Shown here: in pieces, positions 8,327 through 16,461 of the stretch | Position numbering within the stretch: position 1 is the stretch's first letter | Layout of the letters: every line of letters starts with the position of its first letter | Assembly: GCA_003427395.1 (NCBI GenBank) | Contig: BFEA01000246.1 | Span: forward strand, 832,295 to 856,625 | From: Chara braunii | Taxonomy: Eukaryota; Streptophyta; Charophyceae; Charales; Characeae | Direction of reading: 5' to 3' | DNA: 24,331 nt | Translations under genes and position numbers: made by a program | Notes under the pieces: generated by a model | What the model saw: the letters and a program-made list of their open reading frames with translations, nothing else | Database searches by the model: none | Told to the model about the DNA's origin: nothing

Positions 8327-11300
8327 CGCTCAATCGCTCCCTTAGCGTTGTCCACGTGTAGGATACTGGATGAGTCTGAGATCGTCCTCCCCCTCCCCTC
8401 CCCAACCAAATCCGTTCCAGCACCATACCCAGGAGGCAGAGCAGAAGACGACAAAGCTGCAGAAACACTCTCACCCGGCGCGCGCTCCTCTCCCGCGTAA
8501 TCTAGCAATGCCGTATCGGCCACCACGCGATGCACCCAATGCTCCTCACCAGAGGATGCCACGTGTTGAGCCCATTCGACGGCGGGAGCACCAGAGGATG
8601 TCACGTGTTGAGTCCATTCGGAGGGCGCACTGGGTGCTGCCACGTGTTGAGCCCATTCGCCGGGCGAAGGAGACGGAATACCCAGGGGCTGATCATCATT
8701 AGGCGGGAGGGCCATGGGAGGTTGGGTGGCTGAGACTTGTGAGATCCCATGAATGGCCCTCTCAACGTCATCCACGTGTCGCGTGCTGGTGGAAGGATCA
8801 TCTGGCATCCCCAATCCCATTCCCTGCCCCACCCTTGTGTCCCAAAACTCGTCGCCAGGTGGCAGTTCCATTCCGGACTCCGTGTAGGTTCGTCCCCCCT
8901 GGTCCTGCTCATATACAGCTGACAATGAGACGCTCTCTGGTGGCGGGTACGTGTCCTGCGCCGCTGAGAATGCCCCCCCCCCCAACCGCCCCCCTCCACT
9001 CAAATAGTCCTCCCCACCAACACCTCCTCTCCCATCCATTACTCCCCCCCTTCCAATCCCCGGGTAGCAGATACTGCCCGGGTAACATTCCTGATGATCA
9101 ACAGGGAGAGCAGAGGCAGATGAGGCAAGGTACACAGACCCATCGTGTCCCGACTCATTATACGCAGACGGATGAGGAGGAGGTATGCCAGCTGACTCCG
9201 CCGCTACGAAGGCACTCGACATCGTCGATGACGATACGTGGCAGTAAGCGCCGACGGCCCTTTCCCCCTCCCCAACCCCGACTCCCATCTCCCCATCACC
9301 ACCTCCCATTTCCCTTCCTCCCCCGTACATGCTCAGTGGAAGAGGGGGCATGGTATCGGCGCAATCGGCAGGAGAAGACTGCGCGGGAAGAGGAGGAGCA
9401 GTCGGATCATAGGAGGTTGATGATACAGATGCTTCAGCGTAGTAGATAGGGTTGTCACGAGCCAATTCAGCGCCAGAAGGAGGAGGAGGAAGAGGAGGAT
9501 AAGAGGACAACACGACTCTCCCGCCATTCCGATCGTACGGAAGACTTTGCTCCCCCCCTGCTCCTCCTCCTTCTCCTCCCCCTCCCCCCCCCCCCCCCAC
9601 CCTCCCACCCAACCCCCCCCCCCCCCCCCCCACGACTCTCCCGCCATTCCGATCGTACGGAAGACTTTGCTCCCCCCCTGCTCCTCCTCCTTCTCCTCCC
9701 CCTCCCCCCCCAACACATCCCCCCCCTTCCAGCCCCCTCATCGCTCCCCCGTCCACCACAACACCCCCTCCCGTTCCCAACATTCCTGGATTGGCCGGTG
9801 CATTTGCAGGATTGCCACACGTGGCAGCAGCGGGAGGGTTGCTGATGCTTCTCCTGTCAGACGGTCGATCGGCCTGGCTGTCCACGTGAGCAGCGTGCGC
9901 GTAGTCGTGCGGAGGCGGCATTTGCTGCTGACGAGAAAGAGCGGGATCGCTGTCGTGAGGAGGAGGAGAAGGAGATGGTCGGCAGTTGGGAAGATGGTAA
10001 TAGTGTCTAGGATCGCGGACGAATTCAAGATGCCAAGGGTGGTGATAGGGGTGTTGGTGATACCAAGGAAGATGGGAGGGGGGGGGGTAATGATAAGAAC
10101 CGTGAGGAGGGAGGGAAGAAGGATGAAAAGGAGGAGGAGAAGAAGTGGGAGGAGGAGGAGGCGAATGCACCTGGGGCGGTGGAGGAGATCGACCTGGCAG
10201 ATGCTGCTGAGAAACTGAGCTGTCCACATGATGTGACACATGAAGAGGCAGCGAAGGTTCGGACGATGTTTCGCGATGCGATTGATCGGGAGCAGAATAC
10301 CAGCAGTCTCTGCACCACCAGTGAGGCATCTGCGAATTAAGATAAGGAGGTAGAGAGACCGCAGGAGGGGGAGGAGGAGGAGGAGGAGGTGGTGGAGGAT
10401 AGGCGTAGGGGTAGTAAGAGTGGTAAGGATAGGGAGGAGGAGGAGGACTGCACGTATTCATCGCCACGTGGCCAGAGCACGAGGCACATCCACAGCCGCG
10501 CATACTTGACCAAGGGTTGTACGGATAAGCTGATGGATTAGTGTGACAGCAAAATGGCGGGAAAGCAGGACCTGAAGGCGGGAACGGGTATGAATTGCCA
10601 ACATCTGGAACGTTAGGAGGAGGAGCAGGAGGATAAGGAGGAGGATAAGGAGTATGGGACGGTGGTCCTCCCATCGATGGGTAGTCACTGCCGCAGGGAC
10701 AAGCGGCGCGGCCGCCACGTGGTAACTCTCCGTAGTCTCCACGTGGTAACTCTCTGTAGTCTCCACGTGGCAGCTCTCTGTAGTCTCCACGTGGCAGCTC
10801 TCTATAGTCTCCCAGTGGCGGGGTTTCCGAAAAACTACCTGCTCCATGCATTGCCCCATCGGCGGCCAATCGCGATCGAGCAAGTGCCGGGATGGGAACA
10901 GCACTGCCAGCAGCAGCAGCAGCAGCCGGAGGAGGAGGAGGAGGAGAGGGAGGGGGGAGGGGAGCTGAAGCTGAATCAGGGTTAGCGGCGGGGTAGATCT
11001 CTCGAGGAGAGTGCCAGCGTGGCATTGGGGGTGGAGATGAAGGATGATTACATCGAGACGATCCAAGAGGGCACTTAGTGTAGGAGGACGGGCATTTGCT
11101 CGTATTGGAATCGGACCGAGGAAGAGCCCACGCTGCAACAGAAGCATCATCAGCAGGAGGGGGAGCAGGAGGAGGAGCAGAAGGAGGGGGAGGAGGTGGA
11201 GCCGACGGTTCGGGCTCATGAGAGCCACCAGATATCATCGTAGAAGAAGGGAGATCGAAGGAGAGAGGATGGATATGGCGAAAAGCAGCGGCAGCATCGG

Positions 11301-11343
11301 GAGGAGGAGGCAGTCCTCCTCCTACCGGAGGGTAAGTCGACAT
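8323..11343 (-). CDS. Pro/Gly/His/Tyr-rich low-complexity protein, probably one exon
   Basis: This is an open frame of about 1006 codons starting at the first ATG (11343); a TAG lies in frame about 15 bases upstream. No enzymatic domain, signal peptide or membrane segment is visible, so I do not assign a function. Residues 1-170 are rich in Pro runs and Ser. Residues about 178-210 hold four GDYRELPR-type octapeptides. Residues about 230-460 are rich in Pro, Tyr, His and paired Cys, with a 12-Pro run. Residues about 540-615 are Gly-rich with a duplicated EQSLPYDRNGGRVV. Residues about 893-931 have three E-W-(A/T)-Q-H-V repeats. The C-terminal end repeats an HVD motif. It looks intrinsically disordered, such as a scaffold or RNA- or chromatin-associated protein, but this is inference. 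Lack of a signal peptide argues against an extensin. The opposite strand also has open frames because of the simple composition. The stop overlaps a perfect splice donor, so the true product is probably longer. Confidence 0.6.
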   Translation of the reverse strand: MSTYPPVGGGLPPPPDAAAAFRHIHPLSFDLPSSTMISGGSHEPEPSAPPPPPPSAPPPAPPPADDASVAAWALPRSDSNTSKCPSSYTKCPLGSSRCNHPSSPPPMPRWHSPREIYPAANPDSASAPLPPPSPPPPPPAAAAAAGSAVPIPALARSRLAADGAMHGAGSFSETPPLGDYRELPRGDYRELPRGDYRELPRGDYGELPRGGRAACPCGSDYPSMGGPPSHTPYPPPYPPAPPPNVPDVGNSYPFPPSGPAFPPFCCHTNPSAYPYNPWSSMRGCGCASCSGHVAMNTCSPPPPPYPYHSYYPYAYPPPPPPPPPPPPAVSLPPYLNSQMPHWWCRDCWYSAPDQSHRETSSEPSLPLHVSHHVDSSVSQQHLPGRSPPPPQVHSPPPPPTSSPPPFHPSSLPPHGSYHYPPPSHLPWYHQHPYHHPWHLEFVRDPRHYYHLPNCRPSPSPPPHDSDPALSRQQQMPPPHDYAHAAHVDSQADRPSDRRSISNPPAAATCGNPANAPANPGMLGTGGGVVVDGGAMRGLEGGGCVGGGGGGEGGGAGGEQSLPYDRNGGRVVGGGGGGLGGRVGGGGGGGGEGGGAGGEQSLPYDRNGGRVVLSSYPPLPPPPSGAELARDNPIYYAEASVSSTSYDPTAPPLPAQSSPADCADTMPPLPLSMYGGGREMGGGDGEMGVGVGEGERAVGAYCHVSSSTMSSAFVAAESAGIPPPHPSAYNESGHDGSVYLASSASALPVDHQECYPGSICYPGIGRGGVMDGRGGVGGEDYLSGGGRLGGGAFSAAQDTYPPPESVSLSAVYEQDQGGRTYTESGMELPPGDEFWDTRVGQGMGLGMPDDPSTSTRHVDDVERAIHGISQVSATQPPMALPPNDDQPLGIPSPSPGEWAQHVAAPSAPSEWTQHVTSSGAPAVEWAQHVASSGEEHWVHRVVADTALLDYAGEERAPGESVSAALSSSALPPGYGAGTDLVGEGRGRTISDSSSILHVDNAKGAIER
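9511..9710 (-). repeat. 120-bp tandem duplication in the Gly-rich part of the exon
   Basis: The segment starting CACGACTCTCCCGCCATTCC at 9511 recurs at 9631. The units are 120 bp apart, an exact multiple of three, so the protein repeats a block with EQSLPYDRNGGRVV in frame. A long C-run (9590-9630) lies between the conserved parts and could hide assembly errors. Confidence 0.93.
10714..10812 (-). repeat. 24-bp minisatellite coding for GDYRELPR octapeptides
   Basis: CCACGTGG recurs with an exact 24-base period (10716, 10740, 10764 and 10788 for CACGTG), joined by GTAACTCTC or CAGCTCTC and TGTAGTCT. A fifth, degenerate unit has CCCAGTGG instead. Period 24 keeps frame, giving eight-residue repeats. 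Each unit also carries one G-box. Confidence 0.93.
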
Positions 11344-11505
11344 CACGCTACCACAAGGCTATGAATGTGTACCAGATATCGGGAAGGGAAGTTGGGGGGG
11401 AAGGGGGGGAGGCTGAGGGGTCTTGAAAGCCGCCAGCCACGTGGTATGAAGATGAATAGCCTCAATTCTCTTTGGGTCTGAAACAACGAGAGAGAGGGCT
11501 AGCGG

Positions 11506-11523
11506 GCGTGCCACGTGGCACGC
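11506..11523. promoter_or_regulatory. 18-bp perfect palindrome with a G-box core
   Basis: GCGTGCCACGTGGCACGC is a perfect inverted repeat centred on CACGTG, about 165 bp upstream of the ATG. The extended symmetry suits a dimeric bZIP or bHLH site. Confidence 0.65.
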
Positions 11524-11596
11524 TGTCAGATCATCCCAAGGTCGGATTTTCGATCGATCAGTGGTTGATTTGATTGATTGACCAATCGCGTGGTGG

Positions 11597-11679
11597 ATTG
11601 ATCAATCAATCGATGAATTGAATTGATCAATCAATCGATGAATTGGATTGATCAATCAATCGATGAATTGGATTGATAG
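11597..11679. repeat. 25-bp tandem repeat with ATTGATCAAT palindromes
   Basis: Three full units (11597-11621, 11622-11646, 11647-11671) plus eight bases of a fourth. Each unit contains the palindrome ATTGATCAAT followed by CAATCGATGAATTG. Just upstream is TGATTGAC (about 11574), which resembles TALE-homeodomain sites. Upstream position relative to the ATG suggests a possible regulatory array, but this is not shown. Confidence 0.9.
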
Positions 11680-12378
11680 TCACAGAGAGAGAATGAAGGA
11701 TTTGCCACTCACCTACAGCAAGTCGAGAGAGAGGAACAAGTCGGGGGAAGGAGAGAAAGGTGCTAACTGTGCAAGTAAGCGCATGGCTTCGTTCGAGCTG
11801 CCGCGATCACAGAGACTACCGGAAAAAATTGATACTCTTTTCACTGCTGTGATAGAAGAAGATCAACCCAAGATCAACCCACCATGGGGGAGAACCCGAC
11901 ACGTGGACGGCAAAGACGCCAGGAAGGATAAGAAAAGAAAGATCGGGAAAAAGAAGGCCACGTGGCGAACGGGTTATTGATTGGAAGTAGCAGTCAGTTC
12001 TGAATTGGCAGACTGGAAAGGCGGCCACGCAGCTCGACGAGGAAAAAAAATACACGCACCACCTGCACCACATGACAGGAAACCAACAGCAGATTACAAA
12101 ATTAGATTTTACGGAAACAAAATGATTAGTTAACGAGAAGAGCTAAGATTACGAAAACGTCGGGCTATGGTAAAATCCGAAACCTCCATTTCTTTATACA
12201 GCACAGAAAAAAAAGGACTCAAAGCAAGAGTCATTTCTATACCACAGCTCAAACATGCATCATGCCACCCCAAAGAGAGACAAAAAGGTAACGTCAGAAA
12301 TACCGTCCGGACGCCGATTGTGCTTCCGTATACGGCACTGCACTGCAATAAGTCCCTACATGACACAAAATACCACCA

Positions 12379-12380
<2 letters not shown>
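11680..12380. other. gene-free upstream region
   Basis: Apart from the two G-boxes listed, nothing here resembles a gene. A plus-strand open frame (11648-11980) is mostly charged residues from A- and G-rich sequence. The true transcription start of the minus-strand gene may lie here. Confidence 0.4.
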
Positions 12381-12461
<81 letters not shown>

Positions 12462-12464
12462 ACA
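12381..12464. repeat. compound (CT)n(CA)n microsatellite, left of the gap
   Basis: A run of CT (12381-12437) passes directly into CA (12437-12464) and then into Ns. Confidence 0.97.
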
Positions 12465-13119
12465 NNNNNNNNNNNNNNNNNNNNNNNNNNNNNNNNNNNN
12501 NNNNNNNNNNNNNNNNNNNNNNNNNNNNNNNNNNNNNNNNNNNNNNNNNNNNNNNNNNNNNNNNNNNNNNNNNNNNNNNNNNNNNNNNNNNNNNNNNNNN
12601 NNNNNNNNNNNNNNNNNNNNNNNNNNNNNNNNNNNNNNNNNNNNNNNNNNNNNNNNNNNNNNNNNNNNNNNNNNNNNNNNNNNNNNNNNNNNNNNNNNNN
12701 NNNNNNNNNNNNNNNNNNNNNNNNNNNNNNNNNNNNNNNNNNNNNNNNNNNNNNNNNNNNNNNNNNNNNNNNNNNNNNNNNNNNNNNNNNNNNNNNNNNN
12801 NNNNNNNNNNNNNNNNNNNNNNNNNNNNNNNNNNNNNNNNNNNNNNNNNNNNNNNNNNNNNNNNNNNNNNNNNNNNNNNNNNNNNNNNNNNNNNNNNNNN
12901 NNNNNNNNNNNNNNNNNNNNNNNNNNNNNNNNNNNNNNNNNNNNNNNNNNNNNNNNNNNNNNNNNNNNNNNNNNNNNNNNNNNNNNNNNNNNNNNNNNNN
13001 NNNNNNNNNNNNNNNNNNNNNNNNNNNNNNNNNNNNNNNNNNNNNNNNNNNNNNNNNNNNNNNNNNNNNNNNNNNNNNNNNNNNNNNNNNNNNNNNNNNN
13101 NNNNNNNNNNNNNNNNNNN
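12465..13119. other. assembly gap (655 N)
   Basis: Unknown bases. Both edges are CA repeat, so the assembly probably broke inside one long microsatellite. The true size may differ from 655. Translated frames spanning it are meaningless. Confidence 0.99.

Positions 13120-13158
<39 letters not shown>
13120..13158. repeat. (CA)n microsatellite, right of the gap
   Basis: About 19 CA units that continue the repeat on the left side of the gap. Confidence 0.97.
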
Positions 13159-13161
<3 letters not shown>

Positions 13162-14367
13162 AGATCACTCGAACCCCACTAAAGCACGCACCTGCACTCC
13201 CTGGAGACCCGTTGACATAGTATCAATTGCGCACTGCGTCGATGCGCCTTGTCGTCGAACAAGACAGCCTACAGCTCGCCGCTCTTTCTACGACTGAGGA
13301 ACGCCCCGATTGCAAACAAAACGAGCCTGGTAAAGAGGATCCAGCAAGCGACAGAGCCGACTCTGATAGGTCGGAACGGATGAGTCACAAGTGCTAAGCT
13401 GCCGCTGATTTGGCCTCCTCAGCCCTTGCATTCACCTCGCTTGCTCTGTCTCCCTCCGTTCACGTTTCGATATCGACCGTCGATCCCATCGGAGACCGAT
13501 AGGATCGATCGGATCAAATCTATTTTAAGATCCAGCAAATCACCTCGCGCCCCTGCTCGAGCTCACCAGCGCTCACCAGCTTTCCTTCTGCGCTCGCGTT
13601 GACGTCATCTCTCAACGGGCGTTGCAATCCTCCAGCAGCACGAGGAATCACCATCGGCAGTTTCCCTGTTCTCGTTTAATTGACCGAAGACTGGACGCCG
13701 GGTTTCCCTTATTAGTATTATTAACAAGACTGTACACGATAGCTTGGAACTCTTACCGGTAGTCTGACCTCGTGCATTCATTCATTCATTCATTCATTCA
13801 TTTATTGATTCATTCATTCATTCATCAGGCTGTACGTATCTCCCGCAGATTCGGATACCCCCTGCGCACGTACTGTTCCCGCCAAAGCAACATGAGCACC
13901 CGCCCAATTTAAGCAAAGTACTAAGCGGAGGAAGAGACGGCAACGAGAATTCCTTCGGTAGCGGCGAATAAGTAAGGGCGGTCAAGGCTGCTTTCCTTTT
14001 TAGGTCATTACTGCTTTCCTTTCCAGAGGATTGCGTCTGCCTTTTTTCCTTTTGGAGGGGAGGAATTGCTACTGTTTTTTTTTTCCCCCTCACAATTCAA
14101 TTTCATTACTCAAATCATCCACCTTAGCTTACGGGCTGAGAGCCTGCAGCTCTTTCCTACACACCCAGCAGCTCGTTGGCTGCTGTAGTTGTCTACACAC
14201 TACAGACTACCCTACCTAATTCCTACAGATGGTGCAATTTTACCTGTACTGTACAACTACCGTAGCAAAATCCCACGGAGTTCACTACCCTATATAATAT
14301 ACCAAAGACAACACACACACAGGAGGAGCCCACAAAATCCGATAACAAAAACAAGCAATGAGACTAC
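13159..14367. other. gene-free stretch with bZIP-like sites and (CATT)n
   Basis: No convincing coding frame. A TGAGTCAC site lies near 13381 and a perfect TGACGTCA palindrome at 13600-13607. A GATCGATCGGATC-rich patch is at about 13500-13516, and a (CATT)n tract with interruptions spans about 13774-13825. The 91-codon minus-strand frame at 13818-14093 is Lys-, Ser- and Pro-rich and I do not call it a gene. Confidence 0.5.
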
Positions 14368-14704
14368 GTTTTTTTCTTCTTTTTTTTATAAAGAAGACCA
14401 ATCTTTATTAAAATCCAAGCCCGGAAGCGGGCCCGGCATCCCTTACAAAAACTTGCCGCAGCCCTGAGCTTAGCGAGGCTCTCCGGCCAGGCCGAGCTCA
14501 TGCCACCACTGTGTCAAGGGCGAAAGTCGTCCTCTTGGTCTCTTCTACTGTATTCTAACTTTGGTACCAATTCCTATAATTGCCTGAACTATCCTAATAT
14601 GAGATTCATGAACAATCCTAAAACTCCAATCAACAAAAACACCAAACCTAACTCACCCTATGCCCTATCCAGTAGAAAACGAAAACACAAATCCAAAAAA
14701 GAAT

Positions 14705-15060
14705 AGGTCCTATTCAACATGGCTACGATCCCTACGTCCAGACGGTCTGGATTCAGTCGGGACTCCAGACGTCCGGTCTGGAAGGTCCGGATCTGCCAAA
14801 TTTTGAGGAAAAAAAAAGAAAAAAACGGGTCCAGGACCCTTCCCCATTGAGGAGCCAAGCCCCCAAAATTTGTTTTGGGTTTTTTTCAGGCCCGTTTATG
14901 CTTTTTTGGGGGGTCCGGACATGCTCTCTCTCTATAATAATTTATTAGACAACCCCAATTTTTTAATTATTAATAATTCATTACCTTTTATTAGTTCTTA
15001 AAGTCCTTTTGTAAGCATTTTTATAGTTTTTGACTTTTAACTCAAGTTTGGCTAGCAATT
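14705..15060. other. AT-rich interior of the 1.6-kb insertion with a GGTCCGGA-rich patch
   Basis: The patch 14738-14800 contains several overlapping copies of CCAGACG, GTCTGGA and GTCCGG in both orientations, able to form local hairpins. It is followed by AT-rich sequence to about 15060. No coding signal. Confidence 0.45.
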
Positions 15061-15090
15061 CTGACACGACACACACACACACGCAACTTC

Positions 15091-15247
15091 AAAACCACGG
15101 CGCAGCAAAAGGAATTACAACTGAGCTCCGTACTTGACAAAGCATCGATCGTAGCTCTCTCACACACACACACACATAACTCCAAAGCCACAGCGCAGCA
15201 AAAGGAATTACAATTGAGCTCTGTACTTGACAAAGCATCAATCGTAG
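15091..15247 (+). repeat. 93-bp-spaced direct duplication
   Basis: Copies 15091-15154 and 15184-15247 share CGCAGCAAAAGGAATTACAA, GAGCTC, GTACTTGACAAAGCATC and ATCGTAG. Each is preceded by a (CA)n run. The pair lies inside the 1.6-kb insertion. Confidence 0.92.
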
Positions 15248-15609
15248 TTAGCGTGACATCATCACGCAACCAATCTCCCTACCGATAGTCAAAACCTAAC
15301 TAACAAAACTAGTGCATGAAAAGAGCAACCACCAACGATAAAAACTAAAATCGGGCATCAAATTGTAGAATGAATAAACTTGTCACCACGACTGGAAGTC
15401 ATTTATTGGCAATCAGGAGGAAGCTTGATCAAACAATCAGTCGTCCCGCTCAGCAACCAGAACCGCCACTTATCACCTCCAACACTCCGCATGTCGCGAC
15501 TGTCATGTTGGCGTTCTCCTCCAGTCAAGCCTCCGTGTCTAAAACCAGAGGATTCACCTGATCGGTTACAATTCTGGTATAAGGCAGCGACCAGGATCTT
15601 GCCCGTCAG

Positions 15610-15962
15610 TTATCCCCACTTCGAGCTCCATCCATTCATTAACTGAACAGGATTCCCGGCTAATGCCGACCGAGACCGGCCATAGCCAGGGGCTTGACCC
15701 TGTGAAGCGTACACCCCACCTGCGCCCACACGCCCTACACCACATGTCGCCCCTGCCATGCTGCCAGCAAGTTCTGGCGCGCGACCATAGCCGAGGGCTT
15801 GACCCTGCGAAGCGTACACCCCACCTGCGCCCACACGCCCTACACCACATGTCGCCCCTGCCATGCTGCCAGCAAGTTCTGGCACGCGAAGCCAAACACT
15901 CGCTGACCACGCTGTGCGATCCCCTGCTGCCCTGTCGCCGCCAGGCGACGCGTTAGCGCTGC
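15610..15962 (-). CDS. partial Ala/Gly-rich frame with 35-residue tandem repeat
   Basis: Reading the minus strand from about 15962 the frame is open to 15610, but the first ATG is internal (15885 on the reported frame, or a non-ATG start upstream). Two in-frame repeats of 35 residues begin PELAGSMAGATCGVGRVGAG and continue to a GYGR end. The DNA unit is 105 bp (15681-15785 and 15786-15890), a multiple of three. Substitutions between the copies are few. I do not recognise the family. It may be the remaining coding part of the retroposed element or of a captured transcript, or simply an open frame across a minisatellite. Confidence 0.35.
15681..15890. repeat. 105-bp tandem duplication
   Basis: Two adjacent units start CATAGCC at 15681 and 15786 and include GCGTACACCCCACCTGCGCC and GCTGCCAGCAAGTTCTGGC in identical form. 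Only a few bases differ. Confidence 0.95.
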
Positions 15963-16048
15963 ATTACCGCATGGCCTCTAGACAAGTATAAGCAATGAGA
16001 CTACTGTGAACGCTGCTAGAATATAATCCTAACTGGAATTGTTATTGC

Positions 16049-16461
16049 TTTTTTTCTTTTTTTCTTTTGTTTTTTTTTCTTTTTAAGGTCAATCAATTCA
16101 ATTGCCTGTCAAATCTGGACAGGATGGCCTTTCAGGCCCTTTTTTATTTATCATTTAGTATTACGGGGAACCCCATAGCAACCAGGCCGAGAGAGCCGAG
16201 TTCAAGCCTCCAACGAGGGACAACACCCTGGGCTTAACAAAAAAAAAAAAAAAAAGCCTCCAACGAGGGAACATGCAGGGGCTCCACCCAACCTGCAGGT
16301 GGGCGACACCCGCCAGGTGTCAGCCAGTAGCATCCGGACCAACGGCCTATCTCTAGGTAGCAGGTACTGACCTTGCTCAGGAGGGTAGATGAGGCAATGG
16401 GGATTGAACCGCAGACCTCATGATTGCCACTTGCATGCCTTACCAACTGAGCTGCCACTGG
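16049..16461 (-). mobile_element. tRNA-derived SINE, second copy
   Basis: On the minus strand the copy starts CCAGTGGCAGCTCAGTTGG. It has an A-box-like CAGCTCAGTTGG (16443-16454) and a B-box GGTTCAATCCC (16400-16410), the internal RNA polymerase III promoter known for tRNA-derived SINEs. The body shares ACCTAGAGATAGGCC, CGCCCACCTGCAGGT and the hairpin TATGGGGTTCCCCGTA (16162-16177) with the copy at 23432-23846. It ends with an A-rich tail (T-rich on plus, 16049-16085). A 50-bp nested insertion plus duplication interrupts the body. I did not find a convincing target duplication. Confidence 0.85.
16221..16255 (+). mobile_element. 35-bp poly-A micro-insertion with 15-bp target duplication inside the SINE
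   Basis: GCCTCCAACGAGGGA occurs at 16206-16220 and again at 16256-16270. Between them are 18 bases (CAACACCCTGGGCTTAAC) followed by 17 A. A short unique stretch, a pure A tail and a 15-bp flanking duplication are the hallmarks of an extremely 5'-truncated retroposon. Its orientation is plus, opposite to the host SINE. The source element is not identified. Confidence 0.85.

Larger units (their letters stand above)
11438..11964. promoter_or_regulatory. G-box/ABRE cluster upstream of the proline-rich frame
   Basis: CACGTG occurs at 11438, 11512, 11900 and 11959, in contexts GCCACGTGGT, GCCACGTGGC, ACACGTGGAC and GCCACGTGGC. CACGTGGC is the classic plant G-box/ABRE bound by bZIP and bHLH factors. 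The cluster lies 95-620 bp upstream of the ATG at 11343, a reasonable promoter position. Stress or ABA regulation would be inference only. Confidence 0.55.
14368..15989 (-). mobile_element. 1.6-kb retroposed insertion with 15-bp target duplication
   Basis: The perfect repeat AAGCAATGAGACTAC flanks the insertion at 14353-14367 and 15990-16004. On the plus strand the left copy is followed by one G and then T-rich sequence, so on the minus strand the insertion ends in an A-rich tail, as expected for target-primed retroposition. Just before the tail, at 14419-14432, is a small hairpin (GCCCG, loop, CGGGC), followed by AATAAAG. The 5' part has an open frame with a 35-residue tandem repeat, and the middle has a tandem duplication of non-coding sequence. 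No reverse transcriptase or endonuclease is visible. It could be a 5'-truncated or internally deleted LINE, a long SINE-like element, or a processed transcript. I favour a non-autonomous element carried by a LINE machinery. Confidence 0.7.

Noticed and set aside
8739-9449. Plus-strand open frame opposite the proline-rich frame
   Set aside because: It arises from the simple composition of the other strand. Several overlapping frames of similar length occur on both strands, while the minus frame is far longer.
12167-13297. Long frames spanning the gap
   Set aside because: They consist of microsatellite translation and Ns.
13600-13607. TGACGTCA as a promoter element
   Set aside because: A perfect bZIP word, but a single 8-mer with no gene assigned beside it. 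It is recorded only within the stretch description.
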